This document shows, piece by piece, positions 8,259 to 16,712 of a stretch of DNA of 51,927 nucleotides; within the stretch, counting starts at the first letter, position 1; every line of letters begins with the position of its first letter. Where the stretch lies: contig CAZCOA010000019.1 of NCBI GenBank assembly GCA_964500225.1, positions 1 to 51,927 on the forward strand. Direction: 5' to 3'. The notes beneath the pieces were generated by a model that saw only the letters and a list, made by a program, of their open reading frames with translations, made no database searches and was not told where the DNA came from. Both the position numbers and the translations under genes were made by a program. Origin of the DNA: JAAYDY01 sp964500225. Its GTDB lineage: Bacteria; Planctomycetota; Phycisphaerae; FEN-1346; JAACEH01.

Positions 8259-8282
8259 CGATGCCTGACGGGGCAGGCATCG
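8259..8282. terminator. Perfect 9-bp hairpin between convergent genes
   Basis: CGATGCCTG (8259-8267) and CAGGCATCG (8274-8282) pair perfectly around a six-base loop, ACGGGG. It lies 30 bp after the 12-bp hairpin in the same convergent gap. The core CCTGACGGGGCA also occurs near the end of the 113-bp repeat copy 2 (about 3616-3627), so it may belong to a dispersed repeat family. Confidence 0.5.
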
Positions 8283-8337
8283 CAATCACGATCCGCCTCT
8301 GACTGCGCCGGGGATGGGCGCGGTCGGCGGGGGGGCG

Positions 8338-9411
8338 CTACTTCCTGGACTGGAGAATCTCCGGTTTCGGCGTTTCCATGGGCGGCATCTTGTCGGCGCA
8401 GAACATTTTGGCCAGCAGGAGGATGAACCCCTTGGCGAGGCGTTCGCGGCCCTCGGGCGAGTTGGCGTGGATCAGGTCGGCTTTGCCGCGCTCGATGTGG
8501 TACTCGGGGCACATCTTGCGATAGGTTTTGCCATTGTACTGGAAGGTGCAGGGCTTGCCGTCGGGGAGCGTCGAGACGATGTCGCGGATGTCGAGGATCG
8601 GCAGCTTGCCGTAGTACCGGCGGACGACGGCGTCGCTGTAGTCGCCGCCGCCGATGTTCCAGTCGCTCTCGGGCGGCTTCTCCTGGCCCTTGTGGTCCAG
8701 TCCGTCGCCGCTGACCGGGTGGGTCCAGATGGCGAACTTCACGTTCGGGAAATCCTTGACCAGCTTGTCGAGCATCGGGAAGTATTCGGCCGCCATCTGC
8801 TCGGCCTCCTTCTTCGGCCCGCAGTAGAGCGACTGGAATGCCGCGTCGATCTTGCTGCCGAATTTCCAGGGGTCCTTGCGGAGGAAATCGTCCAGGTACG
8901 CCCAGCGGCGCGGATCCATCTGGAAGATGTAGTGGACGATTTTGGGCTGGTCGAAGACATCGGGCTTCAGGACGCGGTTCTGGTCGCTGATCTGGGGGGT
9001 GTTGTAGGGTTCCCATGTGAGGGCGTACTTTGGGTCCTTGCTGCTCATGATCTTGCCGAGGTTGATGCCCCAGGACCGGCTGCCGAACAGGATGCGCTTG
9101 GTGCGGAGGATCTCCATGCACTCGTCGGTGACGAATTGGAATTCGTGGTCCACGGAATAGGCGCCGACATAGATGGGGGCGGCGTCGGCGGGCTTACTTT
9201 TGCCGGGGCGTTTGGTCTGCGGGGATTGTTTGGGCGTGTCGGCCGGTTTGTCGGCCGCCTCGGCGGCCGGGGCCGCAGGGGCGTCGTCCTTGGGCGCCGC
9301 GGTGGCGGGTTGTTCTTGGTCGGCGCATCGGGCGGCGCCGGTCCAGAGGCATACCAGGGCCAGCGCTGCGAACAGCGCGGCCACGCGAAAGGACGATACG
9401 GTGCGGATCAT
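8338..9411 (-). CDS. Secreted SGNH-hydrolase-like protein
   Basis: The 357-residue protein has a signal peptide (about 1-30), a Pro/Ala/Lys-rich linker (31-78) and a folded domain. Two motifs hint at the SGNH/GDSL hydrolase fold: an early Ser in ILFGSRSWGINLGK, and a late DLIHANSPEGRERLAKGF that resembles the DxxH block followed by the final helix. The central part (FAIWTHPVSGDG, NIGGGDYSDAVVRRYYG) is also typical of such proteins. Members are often periplasmic acetyl-esterases acting on polysaccharides, but the substrate is unknown here and the Asn/Gly blocks are not clear. The ATG at 9411 is preceded by TAAGGAG at good spacing. It converges on wrbA. Confidence 0.55.
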   Translation of the reverse strand: MIRTVSSFRVAALFAALALVCLWTGAARCADQEQPATAAPKDDAPAAPAAEAADKPADTPKQSPQTKRPGKSKPADAAPIYVGAYSVDHEFQFVTDECMEILRTKRILFGSRSWGINLGKIMSSKDPKYALTWEPYNTPQISDQNRVLKPDVFDQPKIVHYIFQMDPRRWAYLDDFLRKDPWKFGSKIDAAFQSLYCGPKKEAEQMAAEYFPMLDKLVKDFPNVKFAIWTHPVSGDGLDHKGQEKPPESDWNIGGGDYSDAVVRRYYGKLPILDIRDIVSTLPDGKPCTFQYNGKTYRKMCPEYHIERGKADLIHANSPEGRERLAKGFILLLAKMFCADKMPPMETPKPEILQSRK

Positions 9412-9514
9412 GTCAGGCTCCTTAGAGACTCACGTGGAACAGCCCCTTGCGGCACAACAGCCCTCGGCGGTACGGCCTTCTTAACAGATTCCCGGGCGAG
9501 GGCGGGGGGACACG

Positions 9515-10360
9515 CTATTGAACCCCGTGTGGCGGTGGACGGGGTGGATATTGGCCTCCGGCGGCGCAGCGATCGGGCAGCGGCGTCAGACACGGCACGG
9601 TCATAACAAGATTCATCGCGGGGACCAGCTCGTCGAAGACGGCCAGAGTGGCGGCGATGATGTCGTCGCCGGTCATGGTCCGCAGTTGGCCGCGCGGGAG
9701 GACATAGCAGAGCTGGAAGCCGCCCCAAGCGTCGCCGGGAATGGCCTTGGCGGCGCGGGCGAGGGCGGCGGGTCCGGGGTAGTCCTTGGCGGCGAACGTG
9801 CGTTGCTCGGCGAAGGGGCCGGCCCGGGCGGTGAAGCCTTCCTGTCGGACGAGGCGTGCGACTTCGGCCGCCAGGGGCGTGCCGTTGCGCAGCGACCGAA
9901 CGAGGGTGTGGAAGTCCCAATCGCTTTGAGTTCGGATGCGGCCGGCGGCGGTCAGGGGGGCCCGTTCGATCTGCAAGCCGGCCTCGAAGCCTTGCGGGTC
10001 GTCGCAGAGGGTGACGTAGAACTTGGCGCAGCCGAAGTTGTAGCTGCTGGAGATCGGCTTGGCTTTGCGGTTCTCGACGGGGATCCAGCAGATCCATTGC
10101 CAATACATGCCGCGGCCCCAGCGGTCGGTGATGAAGCGGGTCTGGTGTCGGTCTTCGAGGGCCTGGCGGAGGATTCGCGTGATGCGCTGGTTGGGTTCGA
10201 GGTTGCCCATGCGGATGCCGCGGTCGAAGTCGAGGAAGGCGGGGCGGAAGTCGGGTTTGAGGCGGTCCAGGGGCACGTCCTGCCACCGTCGCGGCGACGA
10301 GCGCGGGGCCCACAGCGGCGGAAGGGGTTGCGGATCGGATCGGGAGCGACGTTTGGCCAT
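9515..10360 (-). CDS. Hypothetical protein of unknown function
   Basis: I do not recognise this roughly 281-residue protein. It has no signal peptide or membrane helix and reads as a well-composed globular protein rich in aromatic residues, for example RGMYWQWICWIPVENRKAK and SSSYNFGCAKFYVTLCDD. An N-terminal basic stretch (MAKRRSRSD) and a Pro-rich tail flank the core. I chose the ATG at 10360 (AGGA 8 nt upstream) over the in-frame GTG at 10378. A plausible promoter lies at 10399-10427. It is separated from the secreted protein downstream by about 100 bp, so it may be its own unit. Confidence 0.65.
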   Translation of the reverse strand: MAKRRSRSDPQPLPPLWAPRSSPRRWQDVPLDRLKPDFRPAFLDFDRGIRMGNLEPNQRITRILRQALEDRHQTRFITDRWGRGMYWQWICWIPVENRKAKPISSSYNFGCAKFYVTLCDDPQGFEAGLQIERAPLTAAGRIRTQSDWDFHTLVRSLRNGTPLAAEVARLVRQEGFTARAGPFAEQRTFAAKDYPGPAALARAAKAIPGDAWGGFQLCYVLPRGQLRTMTGDDIIAATLAVFDELVPAMNLVMTVPCLTPLPDRCAAGGQYPPRPPPHGVQ

Positions 10361-10398
10361 GGCGGCGGTCCTGTGCACGGGTCGGAACAGCAGAGGCT

Positions 10399-10427
10399 AC
10401 GATACGCCGGAGTCCGCGTCGCGCCAA
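10399..10427 (-). promoter_or_regulatory. Candidate sigma-70-type promoter for the unknown gene
   Basis: Read on the minus strand, TTGGCG (10427-10422) and TATCGT (10404-10399) are 17 bp apart; each matches the consensus at four of six bases. The implied start near 10392 is about 32 nt before the ATG at 10360. Confidence 0.45.
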
Positions 10428-10756
10428 GAGGCGGGTTCGGGGATGGCGGGCTTATCAGTGGTGGGATCGGGGAAAACCCGTGTCACCGTGCGACATAACG
10501 GCCATGTCTGAGGGGGGCAGGTATGGTTCCCGGCCATGGCGGGCACGGCGTATGGCGATTTTCTTGTTCTGTTGGGGCGGATGTCCGATGAATAGTGCAA
10601 GCAGGGGAGATGGTGCGCCCGCTCCAGGGCGGGCAAGCCTGAAAGGAGAATCCCTGTCCGCGGGATGTGGCTCGCGACGAATCCGGATCGGGGCGTCGCA
10701 GCTCGGGGCTGGTCCGAACCCGGCATGTTCATTGCAACGTCGTGTGGGGGGCAATT
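10428..10756 (+). other. Long non-coding leader upstream of the diguanylate cyclase
   Basis: I see no gene here. The last 150 bases hold several potential stems: GCCCGC (10617-10622) with GCGGGC (10629-10634), and GCGACG (10674-10679) with CGTCGC (10694-10699), whose loop contains the palindrome ATCCGGAT. This could be a structured 5' leader. It does not match the class I c-di-GMP (GEMM) riboswitch consensus that I looked for. Confidence 0.35.
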
Positions 10757-12298
10757 GTGCATCGTCACATCAGTTCTCATGTGAGCTCCGGGAGGCGCTG
10801 GTGGCGGTTTCTCTATTCGTCCGGGGGGTGGGCGACGGGCGTGGGGCTGGTGCTGTTCAGCGTTGTGGTGGTGGCGTACGAGAACCGGTACCGCACGGCG
10901 GTGAAACAGGAGATCGAGACGAGTCTGATCGCGGAGCAGGAAGTGGCGGCGTCGGTGGCGGCGCAGCGGCTGGGCAGCTACATCATCGACGTGACGGGGA
11001 AATTGCGTCTGATGGCGGGTCAGGCGGCGGCCATGGGGTCGAGCCAGGGGGCGGATAGCGCCCTGGCACGGATCGCGCGGCACGATCTGTCGCGTAACTG
11101 GGTGGCGGCCATCTATGTGGTCGGGTCGGATTTTGCGGAGACGCGGCGGCCGGTGTGCGCCTACCGATTTGACGACGACGTACCGGACCCGGCGGCGTCG
11201 GGTGCGGCGGCAGACGGTTGCAGCGAGGACCAGTGGGACGAAGTGGCGTCGCACGTGGCGGCATACCGGGGCGATGCGGGGCTACCGTGCCGCATCAGCC
11301 GGACGCTCGTGCTGAGCAACCGTCGGCTGGGGCACGTGCTGACGGTGTCGATCGTGGGTTGCGACGGGCGTGCGGCGGGCCTGGTGGCGGCGCTGCTGCC
11401 GGTGACGTTCGAGACGGACCTGCTCCGGGGGTCGTCGTCCGATAGTGACAAGGGGCTCTGGATCTTCACGGCCGAGAGCGAGCTGCTGGGGGACCGGTAC
11501 GGGGCGACGCCGGAGATTGCGCCGGTGGTGACGCTGGCGTCGTCGGACCGCCGCGAGACGCTGCGCACGGACAAATGGGTGCTGACGGTCACGCCGGTGT
11601 CGCACGGAGCGGGGCATCCGTGGTCGATTGTGGCGGCGGTGCCGACGCGGGACTTTGATCGGCAGGTGGCGGCGCGGCTCGGGGGGCCGTGGACGCGGCA
11701 GCTCCTGGTGACCCTGGCGTGCGGGAACTTCATCGGACTGTGCGTGCTGCTGACGTTGCGGCACTGGCGCGAGCAGGTGGCCGTGTTCCGTGTGCAGGCG
11801 GAGCGGGACGCACTGACGGACGTCTATACGCGGCGATTCCTGGACCGCGAGGCGGAGATGCTCTGTCGCCGATACCGGCGGATGGGCGTCCTGATGGTGG
11901 ACCTGAACGATTTCAAGCGGCAGAACGATACGCTGGGCCATCCGACGGGGGACCAGATGCTGCGCGAGGCGGCGGAGTTGCTGTCGCAAAGCCTTCGCAG
12001 CGAGGACCTGGTGATCCGCTACGGCGGCGACGAGTTTGTGTGCCTGTTGCCGATGGCCGACGACCAGACGCTGCGGACGATCGAGCATCGCATCCGCGGG
12101 GCGTTACAGGATTTCAATGCGATTCACGCCCAGTCGGGGATGACGCTTTCGCTGGCCATCGGCTGTGCTGCCGGCGCGTCGAGCCGCCTGGATGCGCTGA
12201 TCCACGAGGCGGACCAGCAGATGTATGCCGACAAGGCGCGGTGCAAGACCCATACCCGCCCGGCTGTTGCCGCCGCACAAGAAACTTCCAACGGTTGA
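10757..12298 (+). CDS. Membrane diguanylate cyclase (GGDEF) with extracytoplasmic sensor region
   Basis: GGDEF proteins condense two GTP into the second messenger c-di-GMP. This 513-residue protein has a transmembrane helix (about 23-41), a large periplasmic region (about 42-310) of the type seen in Cache/CHASE sensors, a second helix (about 315-335) and a C-terminal GGDEF domain. The active site reads RYGGDEF with GGDEF at 423-427, so it should be active. An intact inhibitory I-site, RSED, lies at 414-417. The start is taken as the GTG at 10757 behind a G-rich ribosome binding region; the frame stays open upstream to 10667. No EAL or PilZ gene is in the window. Confidence 0.9.
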   Translation: MHRHISSHVSSGRRWWRFLYSSGGWATGVGLVLFSVVVVAYENRYRTAVKQEIETSLIAEQEVAASVAAQRLGSYIIDVTGKLRLMAGQAAAMGSSQGADSALARIARHDLSRNWVAAIYVVGSDFAETRRPVCAYRFDDDVPDPAASGAAADGCSEDQWDEVASHVAAYRGDAGLPCRISRTLVLSNRRLGHVLTVSIVGCDGRAAGLVAALLPVTFETDLLRGSSSDSDKGLWIFTAESELLGDRYGATPEIAPVVTLASSDRRETLRTDKWVLTVTPVSHGAGHPWSIVAAVPTRDFDRQVAARLGGPWTRQLLVTLACGNFIGLCVLLTLRHWREQVAVFRVQAERDALTDVYTRRFLDREAEMLCRRYRRMGVLMVDLNDFKRQNDTLGHPTGDQMLREAAELLSQSLRSEDLVIRYGGDEFVCLLPMADDQTLRTIEHRIRGALQDFNAIHAQSGMTLSLAIGCAAGASSRLDALIHEADQQMYADKARCKTHTRPAVAAAQETSNG

Positions 12299-12340
12299 GC
12301 GCATCAGAGGTGCGCGGTGTCCGCGTTGGAACGGTTCTTC

Positions 12341-13792
12341 CTACTTTAGCACTTTCTCTCGCAGGAGTCGGGCGGCGGCGGCGTAGTCGGGGTGCTTCTC
12401 GGCCGCGGCGAGCAGATCGCAGGCGGTCTCGGGGCGTCCCTGGAAAATCCTCAGATACGCCAGGACAAAGGAGTGGACGGGGCTTTGCGGCCGTTCGGCG
12501 AGGACGGTCTCCAAGGCGGCCTCGGCAGCAGCCCAATCGTCGGGGCGGTTCACGACGGACGTCAGCCGCAACGTCGGGTCGATCCGGTCCGGGGCCTCGG
12601 TGACGGAGCGTTGCAGGAGGTAGGCGGCCCGAAAATACTGGCCGGCCAGGAGCCAGGAGATTCCCTCGTACCAGGCGGCTTCGCGGCTGCGTTGGGCGTT
12701 CAGGGAGCCGACCTGCCGGAAGGCCTCTCCGGCCTGGGCGTAGGCGCCGGCTTCCAGGTCCAGCAGACCGAGTTGGTAGTACTGTTCGTCAAGGGTTCGG
12801 GCCTGCCTCGGGGCGAGCAGCACCTCGGCGGCCTGCTGAGGGAAAAGATAACCGGTGGTCAGGCTCTCTTCGAAGGCCCCGGCGGCAGTATTGCCCTTGG
12901 CCTGGAACGACAGATCATTGGCCCAGAGGGAATCGTCTTGGTTGGGAAGAATCTCGGTCGGCAGCCCCGTAGTGGGCGTGGGCGGGGCGGTTGGTTTCTG
13001 GCCATAGGGCAGCGGGGGCTGGTCCTGCGGCACCGGCGGGCGCAGGGAGAGCATCGGGTCTTCGCGGGACTGGGTTTCGGTGAGCGACAAGGGCTGCGGA
13101 GGCGACGTCAGGGAGTCGATCCAATCCGACGTGGCGGGCAGTCGTGCCCAGGGGGTGCTGTAGTAGCCTTCGAGGCGGCTCAGGTCGGACGGCTGCGTCT
13201 GGTGGCGAGCCAGGAAGGAGGCGATGGAATAGTTCATGGCCTCGCTGGAGATTTCGGAGCCGAGGGTGCCGAAATCGTATTGCGCGGGGAACTGCGCCCG
13301 GTACCAGACGGGCTGGGCCGTGACGGGGGCCGAGTAGGTGATCTGGAACGGCGAGGAGGCGCCGCCAAACGGTTGCGTCACCGCGCCGAACGGGTCCGCC
13401 GAGCGGATGCGGGCGCCGGCCAGCGAACTGCTGCTGGTCGTGAGGCTGCCGGGGCGGAAGTAGGGCTGAAGGCCGCCGTGGGTGATGCCGCCGAGCACGT
13501 CCTGAACGCTGACGGTGTCGCGGTAGAAGCGGGTGAGCGAGCCGCTGAAGTAGCGGTCCTCGAGGAAGCTGCGATTGATCATCAGGGCCTTGCCGCCGCG
13601 GACGTTGCCGGTGGCGAGCAGACTGGAGGCCCGGACGTAGTCCATATGGATCGGCCGCCTGTCGTGGGAGCTGTACACGGGTTGCGTGGAAAGGTTGATG
13701 CGCAGGTCCACAGCTCCCTGCGCCCAGGCCGCAGCCGCCGTCGCCAGCAGGGCGGCCACGGTCAGGGATGTTCGCAAGGTCTGTCGTCGCAT
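12341..13792 (-). CDS. Secreted protein with C-terminal TPR-like repeats
   Basis: The 483-residue protein begins with a signal peptide (about 1-25, ending AAAAWAQG). A middle region of about 280 residues is rich in Ser, Pro and Gln with no recognised domain. The C-terminal 150 residues are Ala-rich amphipathic helices (YYQLGLLDLEAGAYAQAGEA, AAWYEGISWLLAGQYFRAAY) typical of TPR repeats. TPR proteins in the periplasm usually act as scaffolds for envelope complexes. The partner is unknown and no catalytic motif is visible. It converges on the diguanylate cyclase gene with only 42 bp between stops, including a small CGCGG/CCGCG hairpin at 12313-12325. Confidence 0.7.
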   Translation of the reverse strand: MRRQTLRTSLTVAALLATAAAAWAQGAVDLRINLSTQPVYSSHDRRPIHMDYVRASSLLATGNVRGGKALMINRSFLEDRYFSGSLTRFYRDTVSVQDVLGGITHGGLQPYFRPGSLTTSSSSLAGARIRSADPFGAVTQPFGGASSPFQITYSAPVTAQPVWYRAQFPAQYDFGTLGSEISSEAMNYSIASFLARHQTQPSDLSRLEGYYSTPWARLPATSDWIDSLTSPPQPLSLTETQSREDPMLSLRPPVPQDQPPLPYGQKPTAPPTPTTGLPTEILPNQDDSLWANDLSFQAKGNTAAGAFEESLTTGYLFPQQAAEVLLAPRQARTLDEQYYQLGLLDLEAGAYAQAGEAFRQVGSLNAQRSREAAWYEGISWLLAGQYFRAAYLLQRSVTEAPDRIDPTLRLTSVVNRPDDWAAAEAALETVLAERPQSPVHSFVLAYLRIFQGRPETACDLLAAAEKHPDYAAAARLLREKVLK

Positions 13793-14017
13793 GGCGCACC
13801 TCCTTATCGGCGCAGATGCCGCGGCATAGGGCGGCGTCCGGCTGAGGATTCGATCATCTTCTGCTTATCTATTGTATCGGAACTTCCGTTGCCCATCACG
13901 ACCGAATCCAGTCATCCGGGGTCGTGAGGGCAGGGGCGGCGTCGCCGGCGCGTGCTCGGGGTCGGACACTTGGGGCCGCGGTCGGCTCTCGCGCAGGAGG
14001 CACTTGCAGCGGTGTGA

Positions 14018-14380
14018 TCAGTAGCCGAGTTGGCGGAGGCGGTCGTCGGTGAGGCCGAAGTGGTGTCCGACTTCGTGGAGGACGGTGCGGCGAATGCCGT
14101 CCACGAGGTGGGCCGGATCGTAGGCGGCTTCGAGGTTGCGTCGGAAGATCAGGACGCGGTCGGGCAGGACGTTGCCGTAATTGGTGTCGCGATGGTTCAG
14201 CGGCACGCCGACGTACAGGCCGAGCAGGAGTTCGCCGTCGTTCAGTGCGACGCTGGCTGCCTGCCGGCGTGTGGGCCGGTCCACGACGTGGACCTCGATG
14301 TTGTCCATCAGGTCGAGGATCTCGTCGGGGAGCGAGTCCAGGGCTTCGTTCACGCAATCTTCGAATTCTTCACGAGTCAC
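14018..14380 (-). CDS. Zincin-like metallopeptidase family protein (DUF1025 type)
   Basis: This 120-residue protein carries the zinc-binding motif HEVGHHFGLTDDRL (H102, E103, H106, with D112 or D113 as a possible third ligand) at its C-terminus. It has the N-terminal helix and acidic strand typical of the small 'possible zinc metallopeptidase' family (PF06262). Members have a minimal zincin fold; substrates are unknown. Length matches the family. It starts at a GTG with GGAGA 8 nt upstream and follows an acidic membrane protein gene by 33 nt, so the two probably share a transcript. Confidence 0.85.
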   Translation of the reverse strand: MTREEFEDCVNEALDSLPDEILDLMDNIEVHVVDRPTRRQAASVALNDGELLLGLYVGVPLNHRDTNYGNVLPDRVLIFRRNLEAAYDPAHLVDGIRRTVLHEVGHHFGLTDDRLRQLGY

Positions 14381-14413
14381 GGCAAGGTCTCCGTGGCCGA
14401 CCGCCGCCGGCAG

Positions 14414-15688
14414 TCACCGGACGAGCGGCAGAATGAGGGCCGTCAACAGGACCAGCAGCGACACGACCAGGGCGGCAATAGCCATTCTGCCGACGATGGT
14501 CCGCGTGTCGGGGTCCACCCAGCGGAAGGGCAGGTTCACCAGGCCGCAAACGGCGACGAGCACCTTCAGGGGCAGGAGCATCAGGGCAGCGACCCAGGCG
14601 GGCCACTCGTCGGGCTCGGGGGCGACGGCGTCGGCGGGGGCGTCGCCTTCGGCGGTGTCCTTGCCAGCGGGCTGTTTAGTATCGTCGGCCTGGGCGGTCG
14701 CCTCGGCCTTTTCGTCCATCAGGGCCGCGCGTTCGCCTTGGGCCACGGCCTCGGCGGCTTCGTTCGAGGCGTCGGCAACGGCTGTGGCAGATGTTCCGTC
14801 GGCTTCGACGGCGGGGGAGGCCGCAGGCGTTTCGGCTGCGGCGTTGGCCTGGGCGGCCGCCAACTGGGCCATCTCGGCGGCCAGCACCTTGTCGGCCTCG
14901 TTCTGGTCAAATGCCGGCCCGTCGTCGCCGGTCGGCGCCGCGGCGGCATCGCCCTCGGCTGTCATTTCCGTCGGGGACTCCGCCGCCGGCGGTGGTGGCG
15001 ACGGTTTCGCGGTTTCCTGGGCGGGCAGGTTCAGGTCCATGCCCATGTCGGCGATCTGTCGTCGAATGTCATCGTCGGCCGGTTCCGCCGAGGAAGGCGT
15101 TGCGGGGGCGGTCGCAACGGCCGATTCGGCCTCCGTGGGCGGCACTGAAGCCGGCTGGGTGGTCTTGTCGTCAAAGGCGGCATCCACCTCGCGTTGGACT
15201 TCGGCCTTGAGGGCGGTGTCGAGTTCCTCGGTTTGCGGCTCGGCTGCGCGCGACGCCTCGACGGGCGATTCGTCGGTGAGTGTCTCGTCCGGCGGGGTCG
15301 CCTCGTTGGGGGCTTGGGTATCATGGGCGGCCGCAGCGGTCACAGCGGGCGAGCCGTCGGGCGGAAGGTCGCCGGCCGCGGCACGGTCGATGTCTGGTGC
15401 AGTTTCTGCATTGCTGTCGGCGGCAGCATTGCCATCGTCGGCAATGGTTTTTGTGATGTCGGCCGGGACTTCGACCTCGGACATTAGGGCGGAGCCCTGC
15501 TTGTCCGAGAGCAGTTGCTCCATGGCGAACTCGTCGGCCTCGTCGTCGCCGTCGAGTTTCATGGCGGCGATCTGGGCGTCGATGTCGTCGTTGGGCGCGA
15601 ATGGTTCGTCTTGTTCGGCGCCGTGCGTCGAGGCGGTCTCCGGGAGGTCGTCGGCGTTGGGGGAATCTTTCGGGTCGTGTTCGGCCAT
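14414..15688 (-). CDS. Acidic, disordered protein with C-terminal membrane segments
   Basis: About 350 of the 424 residues are low-complexity and strongly acidic (Ala, Asp, Glu, Pro, Thr), with no recognised domain and every sign of intrinsic disorder. The C-terminal 70 residues hold two hydrophobic helices (WVAALMLLPLKVLVAVCGLV and MAIAALVVSLLVLLTALILP) around a short RWVDPDTR loop. The predicted topology is a long cytoplasmic acidic tail tethered to the inner membrane. The ATG at 15688 has GGAG 5 nt upstream and is preferred to the in-frame start 18 nt earlier. It precedes the zincin-like peptidase gene. Confidence 0.72.
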   Translation of the reverse strand: MAEHDPKDSPNADDLPETASTHGAEQDEPFAPNDDIDAQIAAMKLDGDDEADEFAMEQLLSDKQGSALMSEVEVPADITKTIADDGNAAADSNAETAPDIDRAAAGDLPPDGSPAVTAAAAHDTQAPNEATPPDETLTDESPVEASRAAEPQTEELDTALKAEVQREVDAAFDDKTTQPASVPPTEAESAVATAPATPSSAEPADDDIRRQIADMGMDLNLPAQETAKPSPPPPAAESPTEMTAEGDAAAAPTGDDGPAFDQNEADKVLAAEMAQLAAAQANAAAETPAASPAVEADGTSATAVADASNEAAEAVAQGERAALMDEKAEATAQADDTKQPAGKDTAEGDAPADAVAPEPDEWPAWVAALMLLPLKVLVAVCGLVNLPFRWVDPDTRTIVGRMAIAALVVSLLVLLTALILPLVR

Positions 15689-15868
15689 CGGTCTCCAGGG
15701 GAGCATTGCATCTGGGGCCGCCGGCTGGTCTAATGGTCGCGGCAGGCGGCTGCGCGACCGCCGCCCTCCCCGGCCGCACGATGCGGACAGACAGTGGGCG
15801 CAGTCCGTGCGCTTATATTGTATTCGACGTTCGGCGGGGAGCGACTTTAGATTCTGTCAGGAGGCGTC

Positions 15869-16633
15869 ATGCCGCCGCGATTCTACTGCCCGGACCTGAC
15901 CGCATCGCCGGCGCTGATTGAGGGCGACCAGTTGCACCATCTTCGGACGGTTCGCCGCCTGGGTGTGGGCGACGAGGTGGAATTGTTCGACGGTCGCGGT
16001 CGGTGGGCCTTGTGCCGCCTGACGAGCCTGACGCGGCGGCTGGCGGAGGCCGAGATCGTACGGACGCGCGACGAGCCGCCGCCGACGTGGCGGCTGACGG
16101 TGGCGACGGCGGTGCCGAAGGGCGGTCGCATGGATACCCTGATCGAGAAGGTGACGGAGCTGGGGGCCACGGCCGTGTGGCCGCTGGATTGCCGCTACAG
16201 CAGCGTGTCCGACAGCGGGGAGGGCAAACAGCAGTCGTGGCATCGTCGCGCGGTGGAGGCGTGCAAGCAGTGTGGTCGGCTGCACGTGCCGCGGATCGAG
16301 CCGCCGATGAGCCTGGAGGCGGCGGTGGGGGCGGCTCGGGCGTCCGGGGCGTCGGTGCTGCTGGCCGATCCGTCGGCCGAGGCGTTGCGTCCGGCCGAGG
16401 CGCTGGCGCACGTGGCCCAGGCCAGCGAGGTGGTCGGCTTCGTGGGGCCGGAAGGCGGGTTTACGGACCAGGAGCGGCAGTGTATCATGGAGTCCGCAAC
16501 GGTGGCCGTGCGGTTGGCGCCGTGGGTGCTTCGGATCGAGACGGCGGCGATCGCGCTGGCGGCGTTGGTGACGGCGTGTCGGGCGGGGCCGGCTGGGATG
16601 GATGTGAATGCGGAGAGGTCCGGGGGCCGATAA
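15869..16633 (+). CDS. rsmE: 16S rRNA (uracil(1498)-N(3))-methyltransferase
   Basis: RsmE methylates U1498 of 16S rRNA in the assembled 30S subunit. The 254-residue protein has the N-terminal PUA-like part (HHLRTVRRLGVGDEVELFDGRG) and the SPOUT domain with its deep-knot motifs FVGPEGGFTDQE and LAPWVLRIETAAIAL. The segment KGGRMDTLIEKVTELGA is also diagnostic. Length is as expected. A TATATT box at 15814-15819 is a possible -10, but no good -35 accompanies it. The gene diverges from the acidic membrane protein and is followed by the LOG-family gene after 79 bp. Confidence 0.95.
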   Translation: MPPRFYCPDLTASPALIEGDQLHHLRTVRRLGVGDEVELFDGRGRWALCRLTSLTRRLAEAEIVRTRDEPPPTWRLTVATAVPKGGRMDTLIEKVTELGATAVWPLDCRYSSVSDSGEGKQQSWHRRAVEACKQCGRLHVPRIEPPMSLEAAVGAARASGASVLLADPSAEALRPAEALAHVAQASEVVGFVGPEGGFTDQERQCIMESATVAVRLAPWVLRIETAAIALAALVTACRAGPAGMDVNAERSGGR

Positions 16634-16712
16634 GTAAGTGGGTGGGACCGGAAGTCAAGCGGGTGTCGCCGGGGCGTGTCGTCGCGACCGCTGGGTCCGT
16701 TAGGAGAAGGCC

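Noticed and set aside
10600..10756. c-di-GMP (GEMM) riboswitch before the diguanylate cyclase
   Set aside because: GGGCAAGCC and GAAAG resemble parts of the motif, but the conserved GACGCAAAGCC core is absent.
15804..15832. A dif-like site (GTGCGC followed by an AT-rich centre)
   Set aside because: Only the left half resembles known dif sites; the XerD half does not match, and the position is away from the skew change.
14181..15899. A 572-codon Ser/Ala-rich frame on the + strand
   Set aside because: It is antisense to the acidic membrane protein and runs into rsmE in another frame. The minus-strand gene has a ribosome binding site and membrane helices.
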